From contig JADJEK010000004.1 of assembly GCA_016709145.1 (NCBI GenBank), positions 1 through 64,000 on the forward strand: a stretch of DNA of 64,000 nucleotides. The letters are read 5' to 3'. The position numbers and the translations under genes are program-made. Under the pieces are notes generated by a model. It saw only the letters and a list, made by a program, of their open reading frames with translations, did not search any database and had not been told where the DNA came from. Shown piece after piece: positions 9,353 through 21,315 of this stretch. The stretch comes from Planctomycetota bacterium (GTDB lineage Bacteria; Planctomycetota; B15-G4; JADJEK01). The number at the start of each line of letters is the position of its first letter. Within the stretch, counting starts at the first letter, position 1.

Positions 9353-10201
9353 TCAACTGGCGTCGCGCGCGCCCGATGCGACGACGGTCGCGTCGGCCTT
9401 CGGCGCCACGCGCTTCGCGACCAGGATGCCGACTTCGAACAACACGATGATCGGAGCCGCAACCAGCGACATCGTGATGGCATCGCCGGTCGGCGTCAGC
9501 ACGGCGGAAGCGACCACCGCTCCGACGATGAACGCCCGTCGCTTCGCGGCCATCGTGGCCGGACTGACGAGGTCGAACTTCGCGAGGACCGCCTGCAGCA
9601 GCGGCAACTCGAACACCGCACCGAGGATCAGACACATGAACAGGAAGAAGCCGTTGTAGGCGTCGGCGCGTAATCCCGACGCGAACATCGTCGGGTCGCC
9701 GTAATCGAGCAAGAACGCGAGCGCCGTCGGAACGACGATGACGAATCCGAACAACACCCCGAGCATGAACAGCACGATCGAGACCGGCAACACGCGCATC
9801 ACGGCGCGACGCTCGGCCGGATAAAGCCCTGCGCCGACGAAGCGCCAGACCTGCGCCAGGATGAACGGCGCGGACAACACGAACGCGGCGTACATCGCGA
9901 CACGGAAGTAGAAGAAGAACTTCTCCGTGACCTCGATCGCCTGCAGCGGACCCGGATCGCGGCCCTCGGCCGCCAGCAGTTCACGCGCATGCTGGTACGG
10001 CCAGATCGCGACGTGTTCGGTCAGCCAGTCCTGGAAGATCAGGCACAGCGCCAACGCGCCCACGAACGCGATCACTGCGTTCCGCGCACAGACGCGCAAC
10101 TCCTCGAGGTGTTCGCCGATCGTCATCGATCGGCCGAGTCCTTCTTCGCCGGACTCGACACCCGCGCGCGCTTGTCTCGCACTCGGCTTCGGATCTGCCA
10201 T
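9353..10201 (-). CDS. tatC: Sec-independent translocase subunit TatC
   Basis: Core receptor of the twin-arginine translocase; binds RR signal peptides and exports folded proteins across the cytoplasmic membrane. The signature MTIGEHLEELRVCARN precedes the first membrane span, and about six hydrophobic spans follow (AVIAFVGALALCLIF, AMYAAFVLSAPFILAQVW, SIVLFMLGVLFGFVIV and others). 282 residues from the ATG at 10201; a GTG six bases upstream is possible. The N-terminus has a charged extension of about 27 residues before the signature. No tatA/tatB is in the window. Confidence 0.93.
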   Translation of the reverse strand: MADPKPSARQARAGVESGEEGLGRSMTIGEHLEELRVCARNAVIAFVGALALCLIFQDWLTEHVAIWPYQHARELLAAEGRDPGPLQAIEVTEKFFFYFRVAMYAAFVLSAPFILAQVWRFVGAGLYPAERRAVMRVLPVSIVLFMLGVLFGFVIVVPTALAFLLDYGDPTMFASGLRADAYNGFFLFMCLILGAVFELPLLQAVLAKFDLVSPATMAAKRRAFIVGAVVASAVLTPTGDAITMSLVAAPIIVLFEVGILVAKRVAPKADATVVASGARDAS

Positions 10202-10235
10202 GGGCACTGGTCTACCAAACGACCGTGGAAACGAA

Positions 10236-10266
10236 CGCGGCCCGGAACCAAAGGCTCCGGGCCGCG
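10236..10266 (-). terminator. Probable Rho-independent terminator of the BRCT-protein gene
   Basis: Perfect 11-bp GC-rich stem (10236-10246 with 10256-10266) and a 9-nt loop, located 37 nt after the stop of the minus-strand gene at 10304. The sequence after it on the minus strand is TTCGTTTCC, a weak T tract. Confidence 0.75.
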
Positions 10267-10303
10267 TGTTCGTTCCGCGGAGCGGACCGAGCGAGTGTCC
10301 AGC

Positions 10304-11533
10304 TCAGGGCTTGATGAAGCGCTCGATGTCGCTCATGCGCAGCACCTGGACACCGAGCTTCTGCGCGGTCTTGAACTCCGGCATGTCGGTGACTTCGACC
10401 GCGTCCTCGTCCGGGAGCTTCTCGCCGAGGACGACGAAATCGGTCCGGCTCGTGACGGTCGACTCGACCTCGGCACCGAGATCCTTGATGCGCTTCTCGA
10501 GGAAGTTCTTGCCGTAGACCGGGAAGTTCCCGAGCAGCACGAACACCTTCTCGCGCGTCTTGCTGAACAGCGGGTTCGCGACGACGTCGCCCGGCGCGAT
10601 CGGATCGAGTTGGTTCAACTCGCCGACCACGGCGCAGATCGACGATTCGGCGTGGACTTCGCGGACTTCGATCGAGCCCTTCGGGATCAACGAGCCGCCC
10701 TTGCCGTGACGGAACACGTCGAACTTGACGCCGCGACGCAGCAGATCCTTCGAGCCGACGTCGAGGAACACCGTCCCGGTGGCCTTGCCGACGCTGACGA
10801 CCGTGCCGTCCTCGTCGAACGCGGTCTCGTCGAAGCCGGCGATCTTGATCTTGTTCGAGAGCTCGGCGACGCGGCCGTCCGACTGATCCTTTTCCTTCTG
10901 GATCTTGGCCTTCTCGGTCGCGAAGTCCGACTCGATCGTGCGCTTCTGCGCGTTCGACTCGTCGAGCTGACCCTGCAGCGCCGTGATGCGGCCGTCGTCC
11001 TGGCCCTTTTGATTCGTCGCGCGATCGCGCTCATCGCGCAGATCCGTGTTCAACTGCGAGATCTGGCCCTGCAGCGCTTGCTCGCTCGATGCCTTGGCTT
11101 CGTCCGATGCGCCGCGCGCCGTCAGTTCGGTTTGGAACTGGTTCGCCGCGTCTCGCGTGGCGGTCACTTGCTTGTCGTACATGACGACCAAGCGTTCGAC
11201 CACGTCCGCGATCGTCTTGTCGTCGGCGCCGAAGTCGTTCGGGTAGCGACCCTTCAGATCGGCGATCTTGTTCGCGATCAGGTCGTTGCTGGAGTTCGCG
11301 GTCGGATCGGCCTTGAAGCCGACCAGATTCGAGATCTTCTGCAGTGCCTCGGACTTCGTGATCAGGTCGGCGTCGCGCTCGGCGACTTGGCTCTCGAGAG
11401 CCGCTCTTTGGTTCAAGACCGATTGGAACTCGGTCTCGCGTGAATAGATCCAGCCACCCGCGGCCAGCAGCAACACGATGAGGACGATGACCCACATCAT
11501 GCCGACGGTGGCACCTCGTTCACGCACGCTCAT
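10304..11533 (-). CDS. Membrane-anchored coiled-coil protein with C-terminal BRCT-like domain
   Basis: 409 residues. The ATG at 11533 is chosen because GGAGG lies 7 nt upstream. A single membrane helix at about residues 12-30 (MMWVIVLIVLLLAAGGWIY) makes the rest extracytoplasmic or cytoplasmic depending on orientation. Residues about 35-235 are a long coiled coil rich in Gln, Glu, Lys and Asp. Next comes a beta-rich segment (GTVVSVGKATGTVFLDVGSKD, then PGDVVANPLF) resembling FlgT-C-like barrels. The last 85 residues fit a BRCT fold: KVFVLLGNFP, a GAEVESTVTSRTDFVVLGE strand-helix-strand pattern, AQKLGVQVLRMSDIERFI. BRCT domains normally sit in cytoplasmic DNA-repair proteins such as LigA. Function unknown. 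Confidence 0.78.
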   Translation of the reverse strand: MSVRERGATVGMMWVIVLIVLLLAAGGWIYSRETEFQSVLNQRAALESQVAERDADLITKSEALQKISNLVGFKADPTANSSNDLIANKIADLKGRYPNDFGADDKTIADVVERLVVMYDKQVTATRDAANQFQTELTARGASDEAKASSEQALQGQISQLNTDLRDERDRATNQKGQDDGRITALQGQLDESNAQKRTIESDFATEKAKIQKEKDQSDGRVAELSNKIKIAGFDETAFDEDGTVVSVGKATGTVFLDVGSKDLLRRGVKFDVFRHGKGGSLIPKGSIEVREVHAESSICAVVGELNQLDPIAPGDVVANPLFSKTREKVFVLLGNFPVYGKNFLEKRIKDLGAEVESTVTSRTDFVVLGEKLPDEDAVEVTDMPEFKTAQKLGVQVLRMSDIERFIKP

Positions 11534-11786
11534 CCGCAATCCTCCGAGGGGAGATCGTCGTTAAGGAGAACACCACTCCTGGAGATCCAAGCACGTCGGT
11601 GCCGAATCAGGGGCGGCGCGGAAAACCGGGGCACTATAGGGACGGAAGCGCCGCTGGCAACGCTCCTTGTCGACGAGGAACGCACAACGCCGGACACCGC
11701 CTTGACCGGGCCCCGTTGGCCGAGTGTCCTTCACGGGCGGCTCGCCGAGCCTCCCCGCCGCACGACCTCCCCACGAGCGATCGAGC

Positions 11787-12410
11787 ATGCCCGCACCGCC
11801 CCCACGCCTCGTCGTCATCGGCCTCGTCGGCGGCATCGCCAGCGGGAAGAGCACCGTCGCGCGCCTATTTGCGGAACAAGGTGCGGCCGTGCTCGACGCC
11901 GACGCCATGGCGCACGCCTGCCTGGATCGGCCCGCGATCCGCGCTGCGATCGTCGATCGGTTCGGACCCAGCGTGGTCGACGGCCAGGGCCGAATCGACC
12001 GTAAGACGCTCGGATCCCTCGTGTTCGACGATCCTCCGGCGCGCCGGGACCTCGAGGCCCTGGTCCATCCGTGCGTCACCGAAACGATGCAGGCACGCCT
12101 TTCCGAGCTGAACGCCGCGCACTCCCACCGCGCGGTCGTCCTCGACGTGCCGTTGCTGTTCGAGTCCGGGCTCGACGCGCTGTGCGACACGGTCGTGTTC
12201 GTCGACACCCCGATCGAGATCCGCCGCGAACGAGCCCGGTTGGAACGGGGGTGGGACGCCGGCGAACTCGACCGGCGTGAAAAAAACCAGCGAAGCACGG
12301 AGCACAAAAAAGCCCGTTCCGACTCTATGATCCGCAACCCCGGCTCGATCGAGCCGCTTCGCGCACAGACCCGGGAACTCCTCCAGAAGATCCTGACCGA
12401 GCACGCGTGA
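11787..12410 (+). CDS. coaE: Dephospho-CoA kinase
   Basis: Phosphorylates the ribose 3'-OH of dephospho-CoA, the last step of coenzyme A synthesis. 207 residues from ATG 11787, chosen because it precedes LVVIGLVGGIASGKSTVA (P-loop GIASGKST near residue 13). Further family motifs are DADAMAH, the KTLGSLVF region and VVLDVPLLFESGLD (lid/CoA site). Near the C-terminus the usual RRxAxQ stretch is RREKNQRS with an A-rich codon run, slightly unusual but in frame. It precedes rho by 108 nt on the same strand. Confidence 0.92.
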   Translation: MPAPPPRLVVIGLVGGIASGKSTVARLFAEQGAAVLDADAMAHACLDRPAIRAAIVDRFGPSVVDGQGRIDRKTLGSLVFDDPPARRDLEALVHPCVTETMQARLSELNAAHSHRAVVLDVPLLFESGLDALCDTVVFVDTPIEIRRERARLERGWDAGELDRREKNQRSTEHKKARSDSMIRNPGSIEPLRAQTRELLQKILTEHA

Positions 12411-12518
12411 GTTCCACTCTCACGCGCCGCACCCGCGCCAGCCCACGATCGAGCCCTCCACTCCCGCCTGCTCCCTGGTGCATCGCGCGGGCCCCACGTT
12501 CTCGGAGAATCACCGTTC

Positions 12519-15071
<2,553 letters not shown>

Positions 15072-15073
15072 CC

Positions 15074-15106
15074 GTTCGTCGGCGGCGCGCAACGCAGCCG
15101 ACGAAC
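15074..15106. terminator. Possible bidirectional terminator between convergent rho and batD
   Basis: Ten-base inverted repeat GTTCGTCGGC / GCCGACGAAC (15074-15083 and 15097-15106) fills the 42-nt gap between the two stop codons. No T tract on either side, so termination strength is uncertain. Confidence 0.5.
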
Positions 15107-15113
15107 CTGCGGT

Positions 15114-16721
15114 TCAAGTCGAACGTTCGCGCAACAACGCCTCGACGAGGTCTCTGGCCTCGGCGAGGCGTTGTTCGTCGTCGCGCGCGTCGCGAGCTCG
15201 CGGTGACGCGAAGGCCGCGGCCTCGTCGGCCTCGACCAAGCCCGCGCAGCGCTCCACGAGCGCAGCACCGACTCCGGCGTCGCGCAGCGCCGTGCGCGCA
15301 CCTCCACCACCGAGCGCACCGACCTCGATGCCGACCGCGGCCGCGCAGGCATGGGCCAGCGCCTTCGAAGCACGCAGCGGATCGTCGCTCGCGCAGGCCG
15401 CACTCGCCCGTTCGAACGCGTAGCGTGGATCGGCGAGGAGCGCATGGTCCCGACGTGCACGAACGCGACGCACCGCGCCCCACGCCAACACCAACGCGCC
15501 CACGCCCCCTCCCGAAACGACGATCCACGTCCACAGGGCGCCGGGTTCGTCCGCGACGAGAGGGGTCGTCGGAGTCACCGGTGCCTCCACGCGCAGTGGA
15601 ATCGGCGCGGAGCGCGCGACCGCGTAGCGGCGCGCTCGGGCATCGAACACGGGGACTTCGAACGCGGGGACCAGCATCGCGCCGGGACGCGTGGCGCGCA
15701 CCTCGAACGTCAACACGCGTGCGAGCGCGTCACGCCGTTCGTCGCGGAGCATCGCCTCGCCGTCCTCGATCGCCCACGCCGACGGCAGCGTCGCGAACGC
15801 GAGGTTGCCCGCGTCCTGCTCGCTGGCCTCGATCACGACCTCGACCCGTACCGGCTCACCGACCACGACGTCGACGCGGTCGGCACGGCTGCGCACACTC
15901 CAAACGCCGATCGCATCGACGTGGCCACGTGGACGGTCGGATTGCGGCAGCGACAGCACATCGAGTCCACCGGGCTGCGTGTTCACGATGCGTGGGTCGA
16001 CGCCGGACGTCTGCGTGCCCAACTGCGCGCGCGGCCTCATGCGCGACCCCGCCCACGTCAATCGACCCGCCTGCGGCACGATGACTCGCCATTGCGTCCG
16101 CAAGACCAAGGAGTCGCCGGCGTCGTCGCGGGTCAGCCGCATCGGCTCGGACTCGCCCTCGATCGAGATCGTCACCGGATCGAGCACCGTCGCGGTCGAC
16201 GAGCGGACCACGTCGTGGATCCACGGCAGGATCAACTCGTACCCGGTCGAGAACGCCGCGAGTCCCATGCGGATCTCGACGTCGATCGTGAACGGCTCAC
16301 CGACGAACACGCTCGTCGCGGACGGCGTCAACGCGAAGCTCGCGACCGGCTCGATGACCTCACCGCCCGTGATGGCGAGCGGTGGGACGTCCACGGTCCG
16401 CTCGTCGGCGCTCTGGCACTGGACACGCAACGCGAAACGCAACGTCCCCGCTCGACGCGCGAGCACGTCCACGCGCCACGCGCAGCGATACGCGTCGGTG
16501 CTCGAATACTCGGGGCCACTCGCGAGCGTCAGCGTGCCCAACTCGATCGCCGGGAGTTCGAGCAGTTCGGCGTCCACGGCACATTCGCCGCGCAGCACGA
16601 CGTCGAGGGACACGCGCTCGCCGACCGCGACTTCGGTCGCGCTCCACGACGCGGTCAGCGTCGGCTCGTCCACGACCGTGGCGCACAACGCGCCCGCGAA
16701 GGTGAGGAACGCGGCGATCAC
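15114..16721 (-). CDS. BatD-like membrane protein
   Basis: 535 residues from a GTG at 16721 that overlaps the upstream TGA (GTGA). The N-terminus is a signal peptide or signal anchor (IAAFLTFAGALCATVV). Residues about 20-390 are repeated beta-sandwich segments with motifs such as VAVGERVSLDVVLRG, VFVGEPFTIDVEIRMG and VVVGEPVRVEVVIEA, the pattern of BatD family periplasmic domains. A membrane span at about residue 400 (LWTWIVVSGGGVGALVLAW) is followed by a helical cytoplasmic tail. Last gene of the MoxR/DUF58/Bat operon; in other bacteria BatD works with VWA proteins in envelope stress or maturation roles that remain poorly defined. Confidence 0.8.
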   Translation of the reverse strand: MIAAFLTFAGALCATVVDEPTLTASWSATEVAVGERVSLDVVLRGECAVDAELLELPAIELGTLTLASGPEYSSTDAYRCAWRVDVLARRAGTLRFALRVQCQSADERTVDVPPLAITGGEVIEPVASFALTPSATSVFVGEPFTIDVEIRMGLAAFSTGYELILPWIHDVVRSSTATVLDPVTISIEGESEPMRLTRDDAGDSLVLRTQWRVIVPQAGRLTWAGSRMRPRAQLGTQTSGVDPRIVNTQPGGLDVLSLPQSDRPRGHVDAIGVWSVRSRADRVDVVVGEPVRVEVVIEASEQDAGNLAFATLPSAWAIEDGEAMLRDERRDALARVLTFEVRATRPGAMLVPAFEVPVFDARARRYAVARSAPIPLRVEAPVTPTTPLVADEPGALWTWIVVSGGGVGALVLAWGAVRRVRARRDHALLADPRYAFERASAACASDDPLRASKALAHACAAAVGIEVGALGGGGARTALRDAGVGAALVERCAGLVEADEAAAFASPRARDARDDEQRLAEARDLVEALLRERST

Positions 16722-18520
16722 CAGTCGTTCCCTCCGCGCGGACCGGCACTCGCGGCGCGTTCGCGATCGAACGCACGGCGCTCGCGCTCGAACCGACGCA
16801 CGACCTCGACGATGCTGTCGGCCTCGGTGCGGAACATGCCACCCGGCAAACGCGGCGATGCCGAATCCTCTTGGACGGACCCGGCCCGTTCGCCCGCGCC
16901 ACCCGCCGTTCCGCTCGACGCATCAACCGCGTTGGGCGCAGCTCCCGACGTCGACGACGGCGCACTCGATGCGCCCGCGGCCGAGGCCGCCGACGGATCG
17001 GGCTTCGCATCCACCGAGTCCGCATCCGTTCCGGCACCCTGTCCGGGAGGGGCCGACTCGCGCTCGGCGCGCACTCGCTCGAGCCAAAACGTCACGACGT
17101 CGAGGTTCGACCGCACGGCGTCGTCGTCGAAGTCCGCCAACGCCGCGACCAATGCGGCGCGCGCTTCGACGAACGAACTCTCGGCCACCGCGAGCCGATC
17201 GCCACCGCGCTCGAGTTCGAGCCGCCCGCCGTTCGCGCAGGCGAGTGCGACACCATGCAGCGCAGCGGCGCGAGCCTTGCCGCGAGCGTGATCGGCCGCG
17301 CGCTGGAAGGCCGTCCGCGCAGCGGCGTATGCGCCGGACCGCAACCGCGCGAGGCCGAGGTCGAACGCGATCGCCGCATCCGTGGGTCGCAGCGCGGTCA
17401 ACGCTTCGAGCGCGGGAACGGCTTCGCTCGGCGACCCACGCGCGAGTGCGTCGTTGGCACGGCGCGCGAGCTCGCCGGCGTCATCGGCGCCGAGCACCCA
17501 AGGCACGCAACCCAACAACGCGGCGGTCGCGAGCAAGCGCACGTGCCGCGTTCGTCGCGCCAACAGCGTCCACCACGGCACCAGCACGAGCAGTCCGAGC
17601 ACGACGAACGGCGTCGAGCGGTCGATCGGCCGCCACTCGCGCGCGAGGCCGTCGAACGTCGGCATGCGCGGACGCAACTCGTCCTCGACGATGCGACGCA
17701 TCGCGAACGGATCGGCAGCGAGATCGAGCACACGACCGTTCGTCGCGGTCGCGAATGCCTCGAGCACGTCGCCGCGCGCGCGCGACGTCACCACCGCGCC
17801 GCGTTCGTCCACCAGCGGCGGCGCGTCGAACCCGTCGTCTCGCGGCACCGGAGCTCCGTCGCTCGTTCCGATCACGAGCCCGAGGGTCGTGATCGCGCGG
17901 TCGCGAGCGGCCGCGATCGCGAGTGCGATGTCCTCGTCGTGTTGGACCTCGCCATCCGTGAGCAGCAACACGACGCGCCGTCGATCGGCGCCCTCGTCGA
18001 ATGCTCCGAGTGCCGCGCGAACGCCGCGCGCAAGGCCGCTGCCGGTTCCCGGCACCGACTCCGGATCGGACTCGCGCGCGAGCCACGCGACGCTGGCGTG
18101 ATCGTCGGTCAACGGACTCACGACCTCGGCGTCGCCGCGGAAGCGCACGAGTCCGAGGCGCCACGGACCGCGCGCATCGGCCAATGCGTCGATCTCCGAC
18201 CACGCTCGCTCGAGTCGACTCGGCGCGAGATCGCGCGCTCGCATCGACTTCGACGCATCGAGCACGACCACGACGTCGAGCCCGCGCGCGGGAGTCTCGA
18301 CCCACCCGTGGCCCCATTGCGGCACGGCCGCCGCGACCGCGAACGCGATCGCGGCGATCACCGCGCGCAACGCGCCCGCCGGCCACGTCGCGCCGCCGCG
18401 GGCCGATCGAACGAATGCGGCCCGGCCGTCCGCGCGCGTGGAGCGCGTCCAAAACACCAACCCAGCCACGACGAGTGGAGCGAGGACGAGCGCGGCGAGA
18501 TGCGGGTGCGCGAACGTCAT
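16718..18520 (-). CDS. VWA-TPR fusion (BatB-BatC-like)
   Basis: 600 residues, ATG 18520. Two N-terminal membrane spans flank a charged segment, followed by a von Willebrand A domain whose MIDAS motif DASKS in VVVLDASKSMRARD is intact, with LLLTDGEV further on. A third span lies near residue 310-330. The second half, after a hydrophobic segment, carries TPR-like helices (AIAFDLGLARLRSGAYAAA, FQRAADHARGKA) as in BatC. It ends in an Asp/Ser/Ala-rich linker and a short basic tail. In Bacteroidetes and Leptospira BatB and BatC are separate; here they are one chain. Overlaps both neighbours by 4 nt, so translation is coupled. Confidence 0.82.
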   Translation of the reverse strand: MTFAHPHLAALVLAPLVVAGLVFWTRSTRADGRAAFVRSARGGATWPAGALRAVIAAIAFAVAAAVPQWGHGWVETPARGLDVVVVLDASKSMRARDLAPSRLERAWSEIDALADARGPWRLGLVRFRGDAEVVSPLTDDHASVAWLARESDPESVPGTGSGLARGVRAALGAFDEGADRRRVVLLLTDGEVQHDEDIALAIAAARDRAITTLGLVIGTSDGAPVPRDDGFDAPPLVDERGAVVTSRARGDVLEAFATATNGRVLDLAADPFAMRRIVEDELRPRMPTFDGLAREWRPIDRSTPFVVLGLLVLVPWWTLLARRTRHVRLLATAALLGCVPWVLGADDAGELARRANDALARGSPSEAVPALEALTALRPTDAAIAFDLGLARLRSGAYAAARTAFQRAADHARGKARAAALHGVALACANGGRLELERGGDRLAVAESSFVEARAALVAALADFDDDAVRSNLDVVTFWLERVRAERESAPPGQGAGTDADSVDAKPDPSAASAAGASSAPSSTSGAAPNAVDASSGTAGGAGERAGSVQEDSASPRLPGGMFRTEADSIVEVVRRFERERRAFDRERAASAGPRGGNDW

Positions 18521-19443
18521 GGCGTCCTCCGCAACCACAGGACGTCGAGCGCGAGCGCGAGCGCGAGCAGGACGCACGCGATCGCCGCGCAGGCGCGCGT
18601 CGCCTCGACGAACACGGGATAGCGACGGACGTCGCTCACACGAGATTCGATCGCGTCGATCTCTTCGTACACGCGAGACAGCGCGCGTGGATCCGCGGCC
18701 GTGTGCGCGCTGCCTCCGGTGGTCGTCGCGATCGCTTCGAGTTGCCGGGCCGCCGCGCGGCCGGTGCCCGCGAGCACCGTGTGGACACGGATCCCATGCG
18801 CCTTCGCGAACTCGGCGGCATCGACCGGGTCGACGTCGTTCACGTTGTTCTGACCGTCGCTGAGCAGCACCACCACTTTCGTGCGGCCGTCGTCCGTGCG
18901 CAGGCGCGTGACGACGGTGGCCAGCGCGACGCCGATCGCCGTGCGATCCTCCGCCGAATTCTCGGCCACCGGCGTGACGCTCCGCAAGCGCTGCGCGAGC
19001 GCGCGATGGTCGTCGGTCAACGGACAGACCCAGCGAGCGAATCGCGCGAACGTGAGCAACCCGATGCGGTCGTCGGAGCGCTCGGCGACGAAGCGCTCGA
19101 CCACGTCACGCACTACTTCGAAGCGCGGAGCATCGAACGATCCCTGCGAACGCATCGTCGACGACACGTCGAGCACGAGCATCAAGTCGACGCCCGAGCG
19201 CGACTCGACGTCCTCACCGATCGCGACGCGTGGACGCGCCAGCGCGAGCAAGGCGAGCACGACGGCGGCGCGTACGAGCCACCGCGGCATCGACGCCAGC
19301 CGGCGGCGCCACGACGGCGCGATCGCGCGCGCCAGCCCATGGCGGGGCAACGCGATCGCCGCTGCAGGTCGAGCGAGGAGTCGCCATTCGACGACGATCC
19401 ACGGCAGGCACAGGACCAGCCACCACGGCGCGCCGAAGCTCAT
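18517..19443 (-). CDS. VWA membrane protein, BatA-like
   Basis: 308 residues, ATG 19443 overlapping the upstream stop by 4 nt. Two hydrophobic segments (WWLVLCLPWIVVEW and AAVVLALLALA) precede the VWA domain at about residues 80-280, and a C-terminal span (ACAAIACVLLALALALDVLWL) follows. The first MIDAS motif reads DVSST, with Thr in place of the usual second Ser; LLSDGQNN supplies the later Asp. Thr can still coordinate metal, so the domain is probably functional. Family knowledge: BatA and BatB form membrane VWA complexes supplied by a MoxR ATPase. Confidence 0.83.
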   Translation of the reverse strand: MSFGAPWWLVLCLPWIVVEWRLLARPAAAIALPRHGLARAIAPSWRRRLASMPRWLVRAAVVLALLALARPRVAIGEDVESRSGVDLMLVLDVSSTMRSQGSFDAPRFEVVRDVVERFVAERSDDRIGLLTFARFARWVCPLTDDHRALAQRLRSVTPVAENSAEDRTAIGVALATVVTRLRTDDGRTKVVVLLSDGQNNVNDVDPVDAAEFAKAHGIRVHTVLAGTGRAAARQLEAIATTTGGSAHTAADPRALSRVYEEIDAIESRVSDVRRYPVFVEATRACAAIACVLLALALALDVLWLRRTP

Positions 19444-20300
19444 GCGGCACCTCGCGCCGGCGTCAGCCAAGCGCGCGTCGCGGACAGCCAGCGCTCGATC
19501 TCGTCGACGTCGTTCGAAGCCGTCTTGCCGTAGCACTGGGCCTCGACCGCCTCGAGGATCGCAGCGCAAAAGCGTGCATTGCCGGCTGTCGGAGAGCGCG
19601 TCAGCGCGTCGAGTTCGGCACTCGTCCTAGCGCGCGCCGGGGAGCCGCTGCGCGCCGCGAGGACGTCGCGCAACAGATCGCGCAACTCGTCCGCGGTCGC
19701 GCGGAGCGGGACGGCACGCGTCGCGAACGCGCTCGCGATGCGATCGAGTCGCGCGACGAACGCGTCGTGCTCCGACGGCACGAGGTCGATTCGGTTCGCC
19801 TCGCCGAACACCCTGCGCGCAGCGAGTCGACGTCGCCACAACCCGAGCGAAACGGCACACGCCAGCGTCACGAAGACCAGCAGCGCGCGCGACGAGCCGG
19901 GTTCGTCGAGCGCGATCGGCGTCAATAGGTCGACCAGCTCGCGCCCTCTTCTGCCCGGCTCGACTTCGGCGACATCGAGGCGCACCGGACGAGCTCGCCA
20001 CGTCGAGTCCCCCGCGCGCACGAGCGGCTGCGGCAAGTCGATGGCCCCGCTCGCCGCGACGACGTAGGTCCGCGTCAGCACCAAGCGCACACCGTCACGC
20101 CTCAACGCGAACTCGCCGACCTCGATCCAACCCAGTACCGAACCCGGCTCGGTCACGGCGACCGGATCGCGCGGCGTCGGCTCGAGCACGGCTTCGAGCA
20201 CCACACGATCCCCGACGCGCGGCGTGAGCGGATCGACCCGCCACGTGAACCAGCCGTCGACGAGCCCGAGTGCGATCACGACCAGCGCCGCGCCGATCAT
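19440..20300 (-). CDS. Membrane protein between DUF58 and BatA (DUF4381-position protein)
   Basis: 286 residues, ATG 20300. An N-terminal span (IGAALVVIALGLVDGWFTW), an extracytoplasmic beta-rich domain of about 130 residues (PRVGDRVVLEAVLEP, GWIEVGEFALRR, VVAASGAIDLPQPLV), a second span at about 155-175 (ALLVFVTLACAVSLGLWRRR) and a helical cytoplasmic tail. Position and topology match the small membrane proteins found between DUF58 and the first VWA gene in Bat loci; sequence identity to that family is inferred, not shown. Overlaps both neighbours by 4 nt. Confidence 0.65.
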   Translation of the reverse strand: MIGAALVVIALGLVDGWFTWRVDPLTPRVGDRVVLEAVLEPTPRDPVAVTEPGSVLGWIEVGEFALRRDGVRLVLTRTYVVAASGAIDLPQPLVRAGDSTWRARPVRLDVAEVEPGRRGRELVDLLTPIALDEPGSSRALLVFVTLACAVSLGLWRRRLAARRVFGEANRIDLVPSEHDAFVARLDRIASAFATRAVPLRATADELRDLLRDVLAARSGSPARARTSAELDALTRSPTAGNARFCAAILEAVEAQCYGKTASNDVDEIERWLSATRAWLTPARGAA

Positions 20301-21187
20301 CGGGCGCCTCCGCGCGAACGTGCGCCGAAGTGGGCGAGCAGCCGTTCGACGACGTCGTGCTGCGTCGAGACCTCCAACGGTTCTGCGCCGCAACCGCGCA
20401 GCAGCTCGAGTCGTCGCTCGTGCTCGGCGCGCGCGAGTGCGGCGTACTCGGCGCGTTCACGCGCGTCCGCGGCATCGAGCATGAAGCGCCGCCCGGTCTC
20501 CGGATCGACGCAGGCCACCAAGCCATCACCGGCGAGCTCGCGCTCGCGCGGGTCGAACACGATGCATGCGATCACGTCGTGCCGCCGCGCGAGACGCGCG
20601 AGCCGCGCGGAGTCGTGCGGCGCGTGGAAGTCCGAGATCAGCACGAGCACGCTGCGGCGCAGCAGGCGGCGCTCGAGCACGTCGAAGGCGTCGCGGAACT
20701 CGCCGCCGCCCTCCGACTCCCCCGCATGCAACGCGAGCAGGATGCGTTCGAGCTGGTCCGCTCGACACGACGGCGTCAGCACCGCGTCGATGCCGGCCTT
20801 GAACGTGATGATCCCCGTCGCGTCCCGATCGTGCATCGCGGCCAGCGCCAACACCCCGGCGAGTTCCGCCGCGACGTCGGCCTTCGTGCGTTCGTCGGAC
20901 CCGAACGCCATCGACGCGGAGCGATCGACGACGAGCCAGGCCGGGCGTTCGCGGGACTCGACGAACAGCTTGACGTAGGGACGCGACAGTCGCGCCGTCA
21001 CGTTCCAGTCGAGAGCGCGCACGTCGTCGCCCGGCACGTACTCGCGGACGGTTTCGAACTCGATGCCGGTCCCGCGGAATTGGCTGCGGAACTCACCCGA
21101 CAACAACGCCGACACCCGCCTGCGGCTCGCGAGTGCGAGGCGGCGGACGCGCTGCAACGTCGTCGGGTCGAGTTCGTGGCCAGCCAT
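20297..21187 (-). CDS. DUF58 domain protein
   Basis: 296 residues, ATG 21187. The N-terminal signature FRSQFRGTGIEFETVREYVPGDD is followed by RALDWNVTARLSRPYVK, the hallmark of DUF58 proteins encoded beside MoxR ATPases. A VWA-like fold follows with DRSAS as MIDAS motif (WLVVDRSASMAFGS) and LVLISDFHAPHD. No membrane span, so cytoplasmic. It lies 128 nt downstream of the MoxR gene; the spacer shows no terminator. Probably the partner that the MoxR ATPase remodels. Confidence 0.9.
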   Translation of the reverse strand: MAGHELDPTTLQRVRRLALASRRRVSALLSGEFRSQFRGTGIEFETVREYVPGDDVRALDWNVTARLSRPYVKLFVESRERPAWLVVDRSASMAFGSDERTKADVAAELAGVLALAAMHDRDATGIITFKAGIDAVLTPSCRADQLERILLALHAGESEGGGEFRDAFDVLERRLLRRSVLVLISDFHAPHDSARLARLARRHDVIACIVFDPRERELAGDGLVACVDPETGRRFMLDAADARERAEYAALARAEHERRLELLRGCGAEPLEVSTQHDVVERLLAHFGARSRGGAR

Positions 21188-21315
21188 GGATCCGATGCAA
21201 CGTAGCGCCGTGGCGGAAGTTCAGCGAGCCGTGGGATCCTGGGCCGAGTCGGCCCCGCAGGCCCCGGTCACCGTCCGATTCGACGACGACCGCCCCGTTG
21301 GATCACGGGATCGGA

